Shown here: piece by piece, positions 1 through 9,200 of the stretch
Position numbering within the stretch: the first letter of the stretch is position 1
Layout: each line of letters starts with the position of its first letter
NCBI GenBank assembly: GCA_014239895.1
Contig: JAAZXZ010000077.1
Span: 1 to 21,891, forward strand
Source of the DNA: Flavobacteriaceae bacterium
GTDB lineage: Bacteria; Bacteroidota; Bacteroidia; Flavobacteriales; Flavobacteriaceae
DNA length: 21,891 bases
Direction of reading: 5' to 3'
The notes under the pieces: generated by a model
Told to the model about the DNA's origin: nothing
What the model saw: only the letters and a program-made list of their open reading frames with translations
The model's database searches: none
Program-made: the position numbers and the translations under genes

Positions 1-791
1 CCACTATTAATAAAAAAATCCCAGTAGTAGTAGAATGGTTTTACGTTATAATTTGACCAATTTTCTGTCTCCAAAGAGATAATATCTACTAATGTCTGAT
101 TATCCTGGCTATATATATAAATATACCACAGACTGCCAGAAATAATTGAAACAAATAGAATTTGAATAAGATTACTAATGTTAATATTAATTTTCTTATA
201 AACTAGCAGATATGATAATAAAAAAGGGATTAATAACACATAAATTGAAATGGGGCCTTTGGACATAATAGAGAATCCAATTAATAAACCTATAAGTATA
301 TTTTGTTTTAGATTAAATTTATTTTCTAATGAGCTGAAAAGAAAGTAGATAGCCAGGAACATAAACCCATGAGCAAAAATATCCCAGGGAGCTTCAAATA
401 CGATAGCAATTATATAAATAGAACTTAAAGTTATCAATCCATTGATAATGCTTTCATTTCTGTTAAATTTAATTTTAAGACTAAAAAAATAGCTAGTAAT
501 GCCAATAATAAATAGCAATAAAATTGCAGGTATTCTATAGAATATAATTGATTTGGAATTGAACAATAAAACAGAAAATGCAGTTAGCCAAGTAGGTAAT
601 GGCGGTTTCTGGTATCTAGGCTCTCCATTTAAAGTTGGAAGAAGCCAGTTATTATCTTCAACCATCTCTTTTGCAGTTTGAAAATTTCTTGCTTCCATAA
701 TTCCAACCTCTATTAAATTAAATGTAGAAATTGAATATATTAATAGAATTAAAATAATTAGCAAGAAATAATATTTCTTTAAAAAACTCAC
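1..791 (-). CDS. ArnT/PMT-like (GT39/GT83-type) membrane glycosyltransferase, partial: N-terminal 263 codons
   Basis: An integral inner-membrane glycosyltransferase that moves a sugar from a polyprenyl-phosphate carrier to an envelope acceptor; in the best known member, ArnT, the acceptor is lipid A. The N-terminus has a membrane segment at about residues 5-24. The family signature follows: the acidic site around M32-E33-A-R-N-F, then WLLPTLNGEPRYQKPPLPTWL-like sequence at about residues 47-67. Several more hydrophobic helices come after it. The start is GTG at 791: an in-frame TAA lies five codons upstream, and the next ATG (residue 32) would remove the first helix and cut into the motif. 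The frame is open to base 1, so the C-terminus is missing. Its first nine or so codons lie inside a direct repeat whose other copy sits at the end of the LAB_N gene, implying that it once directly followed that gene. The acceptor is unknown. Confidence 0.85.
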   Translation of the reverse strand, partial: MSFLKKYYFLLIILILLIYSISTFNLIEVGIMEARNFQTAKEMVEDNNWLLPTLNGEPRYQKPPLPTWLTAFSVLLFNSKSIIFYRIPAILLLFIIGITSYFFSLKIKFNRNESIINGLITLSSIYIIAIVFEAPWDIFAHGFMFLAIYFLFSSLENKFNLKQNILIGLLIGFSIMSKGPISIYVLLIPFLLSYLLVYKKININISNLIQILFVSIISGSLWYIYIYSQDNQTLVDIISLETENWSNYNVKPFYYYWDFFINS

Positions 792-823
792 TGCTTCTTT
801 TTGTTAATATATATAAAATAAAT
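767..823. repeat. Direct repeat copy A (57 bp) at the left edge of the sulfatase/PhoD insert
   Basis: This copy matches 3865-3922 with four substitutions, all transitions (787, 793, 801, 811), and one A-tract length difference. Read on the minus strand it carries the live start of the glycosyltransferase, preceded by a dead remnant of the LAB_N C-terminus: IYFIYINKKKQ and a stop, against IYFIHINRKK and a stop in the intact gene. That arrangement is what duplication of an original LAB_N-glycosyltransferase junction would leave. Confidence 0.85.
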
Positions 824-864
824 TTCAATCTCCGTAAAAAAACAATATATTACCCTTACTGATT

Positions 865-2274
865 ATGAAAAAAATTATTTCAATTATTTTTATTTCTATT
901 TTATTTATTTCTTGTTCTAACCAAGAAGAAAAATCACCAAATATTATTGTTATAATAAGTGACGACCAAGGTTATGCTGATGTTGGTTTTCATGGAAGCA
1001 AAGAAATTAGAACTCCTAATATTGATAGAATTGCTAATAATGGAGTGATATTTTCAGATGGATATGTTTCCTATGCGGTATGTTCACCAAGTAGAGCGGG
1101 GTTGATAACTGGCAGGTATCAAAATAGATTTGGTTATAGTAGAAATATTTTATTAACACCTAAAGATTCAACTATGGGACTTCCTCTGTCTGAACAGACA
1201 CTTCCTGATGTTCTTAAAGAAGCTAATTATAAGACAAAAGCTATTGGGAAATGGCATCTAGGGGCCCACGAATCTCTAGTCCCTCAAAAAAGGGGTTTTG
1301 ATGAGTTTTATGGTTTTGTTATTGGTGGTCATAAATATTTCCCTGAAGACTTAACACTAAATGACTTAACTGAAGCTAGATCTCAGTGGGATGGTTATTT
1401 AACTAAAATTTTTGATAATGGTAAGAGGGTAGATATATCTAAATATCTTACTGAAGAATTATCAGATAATGCAGTGAAATTTATTGATGAAAATTCTGAA
1501 AATCCATTCTTTTTATACCTTTCTTATAATGCGCCTCATACACCCTTACAAGCTACCAAAAAGGATCTAGACAGAAATATGCATATTGAAGGAGAGAAGA
1601 GAAGAACATATGCAGCAATGGTTACATCACTAGATGATGGTGTTGGCTTAATCCTAGACAAACTTGTAGAAAGAAATATATCTGATAATACAATAGTTGT
1701 TTTCTTTTCAGATAATGGTGGTGTGGAATGGTATAATCACTCAGATAACGGTATTTTAAGGGGCGGGAAAGGTGAATTTTTTGAGGGAGGAATACGTGTG
1801 CCATTTGTTATGCAGTGGCCAAATGTAATTCCTGCCGGATTAACTTATGATAAACCAATTATTGCCCTAGATATTTTTGCAACTGCGGCATCTGTTGCTA
1901 ACGCTGAAAAATATATTGATGGAGAGATAGACGGTGTTAACCTAATGCCTTACATTTTAGGACAGAAAGATGGTTTGCCACATAACTTTCTTTACTGGCA
2001 AAACAGGGATAAAGACATTGATGTGATAAGAGGAGAAAGGTATAAATACCTTAGAATGGGAGATGAAGAGTTTATTTTTGATTTAAAGAACGATATTAGT
2101 GAGGAAAATAATATAATTGATATTTCGCCAAAAATTTATGATGATTATAAGTTCAAATTCAAAGAGTGGGATAAGGAAATGATTGACCCTATTTTTCTAG
2201 ATTTAGGTAGTGGAAAACAATACAATAAACTTCATCCGGACAGATGGTATAACTCTAGTTCAAAGAAACAGTAA
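865..2274 (+). CDS. S1-family sulfatase, lipoprotein
   Basis: Hydrolyses a sulfate ester, probably on a glycan; the substrate cannot be told from the sequence. Residues 1-16 are a lipoprotein signal peptide with the acylated cysteine at C17. The CSNQEE that follows resembles the acidic lipoprotein export signals of Flavobacteriia, so a cell-surface position is plausible (inference). The catalytic motif C73-S-P-S-R-A-G-L-I-T-G holds the cysteine that becomes formylglycine. Other sulfatase landmarks are the metal-site D33-D34-Q35, K129-W-H131-L-G, A-P-H224-T-P, S-D283-N284-G-G and R-G-G-K302-G-E-F-F-E-G-G-I-R-V-P. At 469 residues it is full length. Its 3' end overlaps the convergent PhoD-like gene by 20 bp. 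Both lie inside the interval bounded by the 57-bp repeats, and both are lipoproteins. No formylglycine-generating enzyme is in the window. Confidence 0.93.
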   Translation: MKKIISIIFISILFISCSNQEEKSPNIIVIISDDQGYADVGFHGSKEIRTPNIDRIANNGVIFSDGYVSYAVCSPSRAGLITGRYQNRFGYSRNILLTPKDSTMGLPLSEQTLPDVLKEANYKTKAIGKWHLGAHESLVPQKRGFDEFYGFVIGGHKYFPEDLTLNDLTEARSQWDGYLTKIFDNGKRVDISKYLTEELSDNAVKFIDENSENPFFLYLSYNAPHTPLQATKKDLDRNMHIEGEKRRTYAAMVTSLDDGVGLILDKLVERNISDNTIVVFFSDNGGVEWYNHSDNGILRGGKGEFFEGGIRVPFVMQWPNVIPAGLTYDKPIIALDIFATAASVANAEKYIDGEIDGVNLMPYILGQKDGLPHNFLYWQNRDKDIDVIRGERYKYLRMGDEEFIFDLKNDISEENNIIDISPKIYDDYKFKFKEWDKEMIDPIFLDLGSGKQYNKLHPDRWYNSSSKKQ

Positions 2275-3853
2275 TAGGCCATCCCTTAAATTGTTTTGGA
2301 TTATTTAATCTGACGTCTTCATATCTTGGCCAACATTCAAAAGTTACATCTTTTCTTTCCTTATTAAACTTTATTATTCCATACCCAGCCCCATTAGAAT
2401 CAGTATCAGGATTAGCATATGCATGCATCGTAATTTTATTATCAAATCCATCTTTGTACCTTCCTGTCCATGGCAAAATATCATTAGGATTATCAATAAT
2501 TTTTTCATTTTCTGGCCACCACCATCTACTGTAGTAGTTGTTTACAATGGCTGGTACAAGAAAGGCCCATGGACCATCTTCATAATCGTCAATTCCATGG
2601 TGAATTACAGTTGCAATATGTTGATCACCACCAATATGAATAGCATTTGCACCCTTAATAAGCTTTAATGCTTTATTTCTGCCACTTTGTGGCCATCCAT
2701 TTGAATCTAGGTCTGCATGAAGTCTATTCTCTTCACTTCCGTGGAGATGAGCTCCTCCACAGAAACCAGTCTGAGACAAAACTGCTTTCATTATTGAGTT
2801 GTTCTCCCCCCATTCACTAAGAAACTTGAGTTGCCTGTCACCAAGTAACTTTAATCCGTCCATATCAATTGATTTTGGATCATAATCAGGGTTTCTTATG
2901 TGATCTGGCCTGGGTCCTTGTTGAGGTATTTTTCCTTTAGGTCCAGACTTAAACTTTCTATCTTCAATAATTGCAAAATCTATTCCTCCAAGCAGAAGGT
3001 TAGTATAATACACACCTATTCCCTGCTCGATAGAAGTTTTGTCATAAGGATCTGGAAGGTGATTGGTTTGCGCCCTTTCTACCATCTTTACGTATTCATG
3101 ATGATAGTAGTAACCTCCATCATTTCCTGCAGATGATGAAGCAATTTTCCCATTTTCCCCCCATAAATTACCTTGACCAATATCATGATCGTCAGGTATA
3201 GTTATGCATGGTCTCTCCCTAAAAGTCTCTCTAAACTGCATTCCGAACTTCAACCATGCAGCAGTATGTTCTTGGTGGTCATAAGACTGATCTCCAGCAA
3301 AAAACAAAATATCAGGATCAATATGATTTATATTTATGACATAATTTTCTCTATCTCCTCTGTCTTTATTGCTATTACATGAGAATGCAGCCATAACAAT
3401 CTCATTTTTGTTTTTAGGATCTTTTCTAACCATTCCCTCAAAGATGGCATTATCACTATGTCTTAATCTATATTTTATATCTTTTGAATCATCCCAATTT
3501 TCTACCCTAAATGTTATAGCCCATCCTATTTCATTAATTTTTTTTCTTTGTATTTCTCTCCAGATTTCATGCTGATAAATTTCTAATCTAACCTCTCTGC
3601 TTTCATCTGGATAAAGCGGAAAAAGTTGTGCAGTAAGTTTAAGAGTCTTGTTAGAGACTGTATAAATGCCAAAGGCTACAACGTCATCTCTGTCAACTTT
3701 TAAATCAACTATTAGGTTTTCAGAACGATTCCACCAATCATTTGTTGATAAGGTGTCTATATTTGAAAAAGGTGATTTAACAGGCTCTTTTTGTTTATTA
3801 CATCCAAACGCAATAAGTGTTAGTAAACAAAGAGTAATTTCTATATATCTCAT
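2255..3853 (-). CDS. PhoD-like metallophosphatase, lipoprotein
   Basis: A metallophosphoesterase of the PhoD/alkaline phosphatase D type, expected to release phosphate from esters or diesters outside the cytoplasm. Residues 1-17 are a lipoprotein signal (LIAFG then C18). A beta-rich N-terminal domain covers about 40-145. The metallophosphatase core shows AAFSCN (155-160), FFAGD188QSYDH, PDDHD (220-224), E-D-R-K at 297-300 and HIGGDQH (406-412). These supply the expected Asp, His and Asn metal ligands. The length, 532 residues, suits the family. The gene begins 12 bp after repeat copy B and ends inside the 3' end of the sulfatase. It has no helicase or nuclease features. Pairing with a sulfatase suggests that both act on the same sulfated or phosphorylated polymer or metabolite, but that is inference. 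Confidence 0.88.
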   Translation of the reverse strand: MRYIEITLCLLTLIAFGCNKQKEPVKSPFSNIDTLSTNDWWNRSENLIVDLKVDRDDVVAFGIYTVSNKTLKLTAQLFPLYPDESREVRLEIYQHEIWREIQRKKINEIGWAITFRVENWDDSKDIKYRLRHSDNAIFEGMVRKDPKNKNEIVMAAFSCNSNKDRGDRENYVININHIDPDILFFAGDQSYDHQEHTAAWLKFGMQFRETFRERPCITIPDDHDIGQGNLWGENGKIASSSAGNDGGYYYHHEYVKMVERAQTNHLPDPYDKTSIEQGIGVYYTNLLLGGIDFAIIEDRKFKSGPKGKIPQQGPRPDHIRNPDYDPKSIDMDGLKLLGDRQLKFLSEWGENNSIMKAVLSQTGFCGGAHLHGSEENRLHADLDSNGWPQSGRNKALKLIKGANAIHIGGDQHIATVIHHGIDDYEDGPWAFLVPAIVNNYYSRWWWPENEKIIDNPNDILPWTGRYKDGFDNKITMHAYANPDTDSNGAGYGIIKFNKERKDVTFECWPRYEDVRLNNPKQFKGWPITVSLN

Positions 3854-3864
3854 TTTATTAAGGT

Positions 3865-3922
3865 AATAATATTTCTTTAAAAAAATTCACTACTTCTTTC
3901 TGTTAATATGTATAAAATAAAT
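3865..3922. repeat. Direct repeat copy B (58 bp) at the right edge of the sulfatase/PhoD insert
   Basis: The partner of 767-823. On the minus strand it contains the live last codons and stop of the LAB_N gene. A stop-start overlap of the form TAGTG and a short dead remnant of the glycosyltransferase start follow. If one A of the seven-A run is ignored, the remnant reads MNFLKKYYY, against MSFLKKYYF in the intact gene. Copies A and B are 3,098 bp apart. Confidence 0.85.
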
Positions 3923-4522
3923 ATTTCTCGAATACATAAAAATTCCTGCAATATGACTAAAAAATAAAACAGGATCTACTCTAAAAATAGAATATGTAAT
4001 TATTAAAGTTGCTCCTAGAATACTTATAATCCAAAATCCTAATGGCAAATGGGATATTTTTGAAATTTCTGAAGACATCCACTGATATATGTATCTGAAA
4101 GCAAATGTAATTTGTGAAATTATTCCAAGATATAGTAGCCATTGCGGTATATCAGGATTATAAAAAAGTGAATCTAAATTAAAAAAATTAGAATTCCATG
4201 CCCTTTCTATGCAAATTACAATGGGTAATAATATTAGAATTTGTCTAATAACTATATTAAAATTTGTCCACTTTTTTTTTTTTTTTAAATTTCTAATATA
4301 TATATAATAACCTATGAATTGCCCTAGCATAATAGCAAAATCATCCCTGAAATAGCCATACATAAAGAATAATAAAGATCCTATTAGACTTAATATCCAA
4401 TAAATTGTTGGTGTTATTACTTTTGCTTCTCTTTCAGAGTAAAACCATTGAATAATAACTCTTAAGCTAAAAAAGAATTGAGCAATAAACCCCAGTGAAT
4501 ACAAGTAAATTAGTTCACTCAT
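3890..4522 (-). CDS. Tandem LAB_N (lipid-A-disaccharide synthase N-terminal-like) membrane protein
   Basis: A 210-residue integral membrane protein built of two copies of the LAB_N domain, at about residues 5-78 and 130-204. Each has the pattern (F/I)xxR(V/Y)IxQWxxSE followed by PxxxWxxSxxG and a final aromatic Y-I-R-N or Y-S-R-N. The domain was named from the N-terminus of some LpxB proteins, but the glycosyltransferase part is absent here. The three-helix repeat recalls PQ-loop/MtN3 carriers. A role in moving or presenting a lipid-linked sugar between the GT2 enzyme and the ArnT-like enzyme would fit the neighbourhood; this is inference. The start overlaps the end of the GT2 gene by 8 bp. 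Five lysines between the domains are encoded by a run of 15 A. The last ten codons lie in repeat copy B. Confidence 0.85.
   Translation of the reverse strand: MSELIYLYSLGFIAQFFFSLRVIIQWFYSEREAKVITPTIYWILSLIGSLLFFMYGYFRDDFAIMLGQFIGYYIYIRNLKKKKKWTNFNIVIRQILILLPIVICIERAWNSNFFNLDSLFYNPDIPQWLLYLGIISQITFAFRYIYQWMSSEISKISHLPLGFWIISILGATLIITYSIFRVDPVLFFSHIAGIFMYSRNIYFIHINRKK
4272..4286. repeat. 15-nt T homopolymer (A15 in the coding strand) inside the LAB_N gene
   Basis: An uninterrupted run of 15 T encodes Lys-Lys-Lys-Lys-Lys in the linker between the two LAB_N domains. It is the longest homopolymer I noticed in the window. A one-base change would frameshift the gene after its first domain, so the run could be a slippage site or a place where sequencing errors occur. 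Confidence 0.9.
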
Positions 4523-5225
4523 TATCTTCTATCTGGTAATTAATATATTTTCTTTTCATCCAAATAAATGCAAAACAATCAGATAAGGGCCCTAATATTC
4601 TATTAAATAATCCAAATTTTGCTTTTCCAGCTATTCTTGGGAAATGTTTTACAGGAACCTCAATAATTTTACCTTTTTGAAGAAGTATCATTGCTGGCAA
4701 AAATCTATGTAATCCCTTAAACATTGGAATTCTTTTTGCAAAATCAGTCCTTATTACTTTTAATGGACACCCTGTGTCTTTTACTCCATCACCAGTAAAT
4801 ATATTTCTAATACCATTTGCAACTAAAGATGATATATTCTTTAAATAAGAGTCTTTTCTATTAGATCGATAACCTGAAACAAGATCATAATTATCAATAA
4901 ATTTTAATAAAATATGAAAATCGCTTGGTGAAGTTTGTAAATCAGCATCAATATATCCTATATATTCTGAATTGCATAAGTCAAACCCAGCCTTTAATGC
5001 ACTACTAAGTCCATAGTTTTTTACAAAAGAAATGAATTCAAAGCAACTATTATCATTACATAATTTTTCAATAATATCTTTACTTCCATCTGTAGAGCCA
5101 TCATTTATTAAAAGAACTTTTGTTTTAAATTTTGTTGAATTAATAAATTTCATTAATTCACTTTCTAATCTAGATAAATTATCTTTCTCATTAAATATTG
5201 GGACTATTATTGTAAATGTTGACAT
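4515..5225 (-). CDS. GT2 family glycosyltransferase, polyprenyl-phosphate sugar synthase type
   Basis: A GT-A fold family 2 glycosyltransferase like dolichyl/undecaprenyl-phosphate mannose or glucose synthases, which load a nucleotide-activated sugar onto a polyprenyl phosphate at the cytoplasmic face. It shows IIVPIFNE (6-13), N41-D42-G-S-T-D, the metal-binding D93-A-D95-L-Q-T-S-P, and the DTGCPLK segment (150-156) typical of this branch. At 236 residues it has the catalytic domain but no C-terminal pair of transmembrane helices, unlike the GtrB/ArnC class. The following LAB_N gene overlaps it by 8 bp and meaB ends one base upstream, so the three are likely co-transcribed. It would make the donor for the ArnT-like enzyme of the same cassette. 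The sugar is unknown. Confidence 0.88.
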   Translation of the reverse strand: MSTFTIIVPIFNEKDNLSRLESELMKFINSTKFKTKVLLINDGSTDGSKDIIEKLCNDNSCFEFISFVKNYGLSSALKAGFDLCNSEYIGYIDADLQTSPSDFHILLKFIDNYDLVSGYRSNRKDSYLKNISSLVANGIRNIFTGDGVKDTGCPLKVIRTDFAKRIPMFKGLHRFLPAMILLQKGKIIEVPVKHFPRIAGKAKFGLFNRILGPLSDCFAFIWMKRKYINYQIEDNE

Positions 5226-5226
5226 A

Positions 5227-6213
5227 TTATATTTTTAATAAAATTTCAGCAGCAACAAATGGAGTTGTTTTATTTTTATCTAGTAGATTATATTGTTTTT
5301 CTAATTCTTTTTTAATTTTTTCATTACCAAAGAAATTTGATTGTAATTTATCATTGATAGTTTGCAATAACCAGTATTTATTTTGACTTTTCCTATTTTC
5401 ATTAAAAAAATTATTTGCATTTGTAACAGAGATGTACTCTAAAATTAATTTCCAAATGGGTTTTATTCCAGTGCTGTTAATTGAACTACAAGTCATCACT
5501 TTTGGAATCCATTTAGATTTCTTTATAGGATATAATTTTATAGCCATTGCAAATTCTGATTTAGCTTTATTAGAATTTTCAATATTATCGCCATCAGCCT
5601 TATTTATTATTATTGCATCTGCCATTTCTATTATTCCTCGTTTAATTCCTTGTAATTCATCTCCAGCACCAGAGAGTTTAAGTAAAAGAAAGAAATCTAC
5701 CATTTCGGATACACTAATTTCATTTTGACCAACTCCAACTGTTTCTACTAGAATTATATCATAACCCGCAGCTTCACATAGAATAATTGATTCTCTAGTT
5801 CTTTTTGCTACACCCCCATAATGACTAGAGGTTGGACTAGGTCTAATAAATGCATTTTTATTATTAACCAGTGTACTCATTCTTGTTTTATCTCCCAGTA
5901 TGCTACCGCGATTAACCGAGCTAGTTGGATCAATAGCCAATACAGCAACCTTGTGACCTATACTTGTTAGATGGTCTCCAAATGCTTCAATAAATGTACT
6001 TTTTCCAACTCCAGGGACGCCAGTTATGCCAATTCTTATTGAATTGGACTTTTCTTTAATACATGAAGATAATATTTTGTTAGAATCAGATTTGTCATTT
6101 ATGTTATCACTTTCAATCATGGTAATTGCCTTACTAAGTGAAACAATATCGCCATTTACAACTCCACTAATTAGCTCCTGAATATTTAATCGCTTTTTAG
6201 GAGTTTCTCCCAT
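5227..6213 (-). CDS. meaB: MeaB/ArgK-type G-protein chaperone of methylmalonyl-CoA mutase
   Basis: A SIMIBI-class GTPase that protects and reloads adenosylcobalamin-dependent methylmalonyl-CoA mutase in the cytoplasm. Seen in the sequence are the P-loop GVPGVGKST (65-73), IDPTSS (94-99), the switch region VETVGVGQNE (156-165) and the base-specificity motif NKAD (204-207). HYGGVAKRTRE (131-141) is also typical of the family. The length of 328 residues is normal. Older databases call this family ArgK, a lysine/arginine/ornithine transport ATPase, which is misleading. It lies 18 bp after secA and immediately before the GT2 gene, so it probably shares a transcript with both. A cobalamin adenosyltransferase encoded at 9982-10539 serves the same enzyme. 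No mutase gene is in the window. Confidence 0.93.
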   Translation of the reverse strand: MGETPKKRLNIQELISGVVNGDIVSLSKAITMIESDNINDKSDSNKILSSCIKEKSNSIRIGITGVPGVGKSTFIEAFGDHLTSIGHKVAVLAIDPTSSVNRGSILGDKTRMSTLVNNKNAFIRPSPTSSHYGGVAKRTRESIILCEAAGYDIILVETVGVGQNEISVSEMVDFFLLLKLSGAGDELQGIKRGIIEMADAIIINKADGDNIENSNKAKSEFAMAIKLYPIKKSKWIPKVMTCSSINSTGIKPIWKLILEYISVTNANNFFNENRKSQNKYWLLQTINDKLQSNFFGNEKIKKELEKQYNLLDKNKTTPFVAAEILLKI

Positions 6214-6231
6214 GGTTATTTAAATTAATTT

Positions 6232-9200
6232 TTATGGAGTAGTAGTGGCTTCTGAAATAACCCACTCTCCTTTATTAAGGAGTGGTTCTGCATGCTTGTA
6301 CTTCATTTCTTTGTTCTCTCCTGTTGAAACATTTTTTATTGTAATTCGATCATTTCTGCCAATCTTTGGTTTATCTCTTACAATCGTTTCAATTTCACGA
6401 ACTATATTTCTACCTGCCGCTTTATTTTGAGAACTTAATTCATCAATATTAGGAATTTCATCTTTGGATGCATTTATTTTAGTAACTTTTCTTGGTCTAG
6501 CTTCTTGAATATTTTTTGCATTTTCATTTGAAATTTCAGCTTTGAATAAGAATGATAGAATCTCTTTATTTACATTATCAATTAAACTTTTAAATAATTC
6601 AAAGGATTCAAATTTATATATTAAGAGAGGATCCTTTTGCTCATGAACTGCAAGCTGAACAGATTGTTTTAATTCATCCATTTTTCTTAAATGATTCTTC
6701 CAAGAGTTATCTAAAATTGCTAATGATATATTTTTTTCAAAATCTGTTACAAGCTGCTGTCCATCAGAGGAGTAAGCTCTTTCTAGGTCTGTAACAACTT
6801 GTAGGGTCTTTATTCCATCAGTAAATGGAACTACAATTCTTTTAAATCTATCCTTCTGATTCTCATAAACATGTTTAATTACTGGATATGCTAATTTAGC
6901 ATTTGCCTCAATTTTATTTAAGTAATGATTTAGGGTGAGTTTATATATTTTATTTATAACCTTATCTTCATCCATCGATTCAAATTCATCAGCATTTAGA
7001 TCAGTACTTATAGAAAAGAACTTTATTAATTCAAATTCAAAATTTTTGTGATCGTTATTTTCTTTATTATTTATAACAATATTTTCACATGTGTCATAAA
7101 TCATATTAGCAATATCAATTCTTAATCTATCCCCAAAAAGAGAATTATGTCGTCTTTTGTAGATTACTTCCCTTTGAGCATTCATTACATCATCATATTC
7201 TAAGAGTCTTTTCCTAATACCAAAATTGTTTTCTTCTACTTTCTTTTGAGCTCTTTCAATTGATTTTGTTATCATAGAATGCTGAATAACTTCTCCCTCT
7301 TCAAGGCCCATTCTATCCATCATTTTAGCAATTTTTTCACTCCCAAATAATCGCATTAAATTGTCTTCTAGAGACACATAAAACTGTGAGCTTCCCGGAT
7401 CACCCTGCCTTCCAGATCTTCCCCTTAGTTGTCGATCAACCCTTCTTGAGTCATGTCTTTCAGTTCCAACAATTGCTAATCCTCCTAAATCAATAACTTC
7501 TTTACTTAGTTTGATATCAGTTCCTCTACCTGCCATATTGGTAGCAATAGTAACTTGACCAGAAATTCCAGCTTCTGCAACAACTTCAGATTCTTTTTTG
7601 TGCAGTTTTGCATTTAGAATATTATGAGGCACTTTTCTTATTCCAAGCATTTTACCAAGTAATTCACTAATTTCAACAGATGTTGTGCCAATTAATACAG
7701 GTCTACCAGCATTTGAAAGTTCAGTAACTTGTTCTATAACAGAATTATATTTTTCTCTTTTAGTTTTGTAGACTAAATCTTCCTTATCATCTCTTATAAC
7801 AGGCTTGTTCGTTGGAATTTCGATTACATCTAATTTGTAAATATCCCAAAATTCTCCTGCCTCAGTTACAGCTGTACCTGTCATCCCAGAAAGTTTTCCA
7901 TACATTCTAAAATAATTTTGTAGTGTTATTGTTGCAAATGTCTGAGTAGCTGATTCAATTTTTACATTTTCTTTAGCTTCAATTGCTTGATGTAGACCAT
8001 CACTATATCTTCTTCCATCCATTATTCTACCTGTTTGCTCATCTACAATCATTACCTTATTATCCATTACGACGTACTGAATGTCTTTTTCAAAAAGAGC
8101 ATATGCTTTAAGTAGTTGATTTATAGAATGAATCCTTTCAGACTTAATATTAAAATCTCTATATAGCTCTTCTTTCAATGCAGCCTCTTTTTTAGGCTTA
8201 TGACCTTTAGATTCAATTTTGGATATTTCCATTCCAATTTCTGGCATTATGAAAAAATCAGGATCATCTTTTCCTGAAAGAAATTCTATTCCTTTATCAG
8301 TAAGTTCTATCTGATTGTTTTTTTCATCAATAACATAATAAAGGGCTTCATCAATTTTTGGCATCTCCCTATTATTATCTTGCATATAAAAATTTTCAGT
8401 TTTTTGGAGCAACTGTTTTATACCTTCTTCACTTAAGTATTTAATTAAAGCTTTGTTTTTAGGTATCCCCCTGTATACTCTGAGTAGACTAAAAGCTCCT
8501 TCGTCTCTATTATTATTTGATATATTATTTTTAGCCTCAGCTAATGTAGCAGTTAACAATTGTCTTTGAACAGATACTATTTTTTCAATTTTAGGTTTTA
8601 GCTCATTAAATTCGTGCTTATCTCCTTGAGGTACGGCACCGGATATTATTAATGGAGTTCTTGCATCATCTACTAAAACAGAATCAACCTCATCAACAAT
8701 GGCATAATTATGTTTTCTTTGAACTAGATCATCAGGAGAATTAGCCATGTTATCCCTCAAATAATCAAATCCAAACTCATTGTTGGTTCCATATGTTATA
8801 TCAGCATTATATGCATTTTTTCTTTCTTGTGAATTGGGTTTATAATAGTTAATACAATCTATCTTTAAACCATGAAATTCAAAGACAGGAGCCATCCAAG
8901 CACTGTCTCTTTTGGCTAAATAATCATTTACAGTTACAATATGAACTCCTTTACCTGATAAAGCATTTAGATATACAGGCAATGTTGCAACTAATGTTTT
9001 TCCTTCACCTGTCTGCATTTCAGCTATTTTACCTTGATGCATTGCAATACCACCAATTAATTGAACATCATAGTGAATCATATCCCATGTTATTGGTTTT
9101 CCAGCTGCATCCCAAGAATTCTTCCAGACAGCATTATCTTGATTTAATTGCACGTATTCTTTATTGGCTGAAATTTCTCTATCAAAAGCTGTTGCTTTAA

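Noticed and set aside
14..33. Short AGT triplet run near the left edge
   Set aside because: Four copies encode consecutive tyrosines in the glycosyltransferase; too short to count as a repeat tract.
767..3922. Insertion sequence or composite transposon
   Set aside because: The interval has direct repeats but no transposase, no integrase and no inverted ends that I could see, and the repeat is made of gene remnants, so a standard IS is not supported.
5432..5728. 98-codon open frame on the plus strand inside meaB
   Set aside because: It lies wholly antisense to a gene with intact GTPase motifs, shows no family resemblance, and is expected by chance in AT-rich sequence with this codon use.
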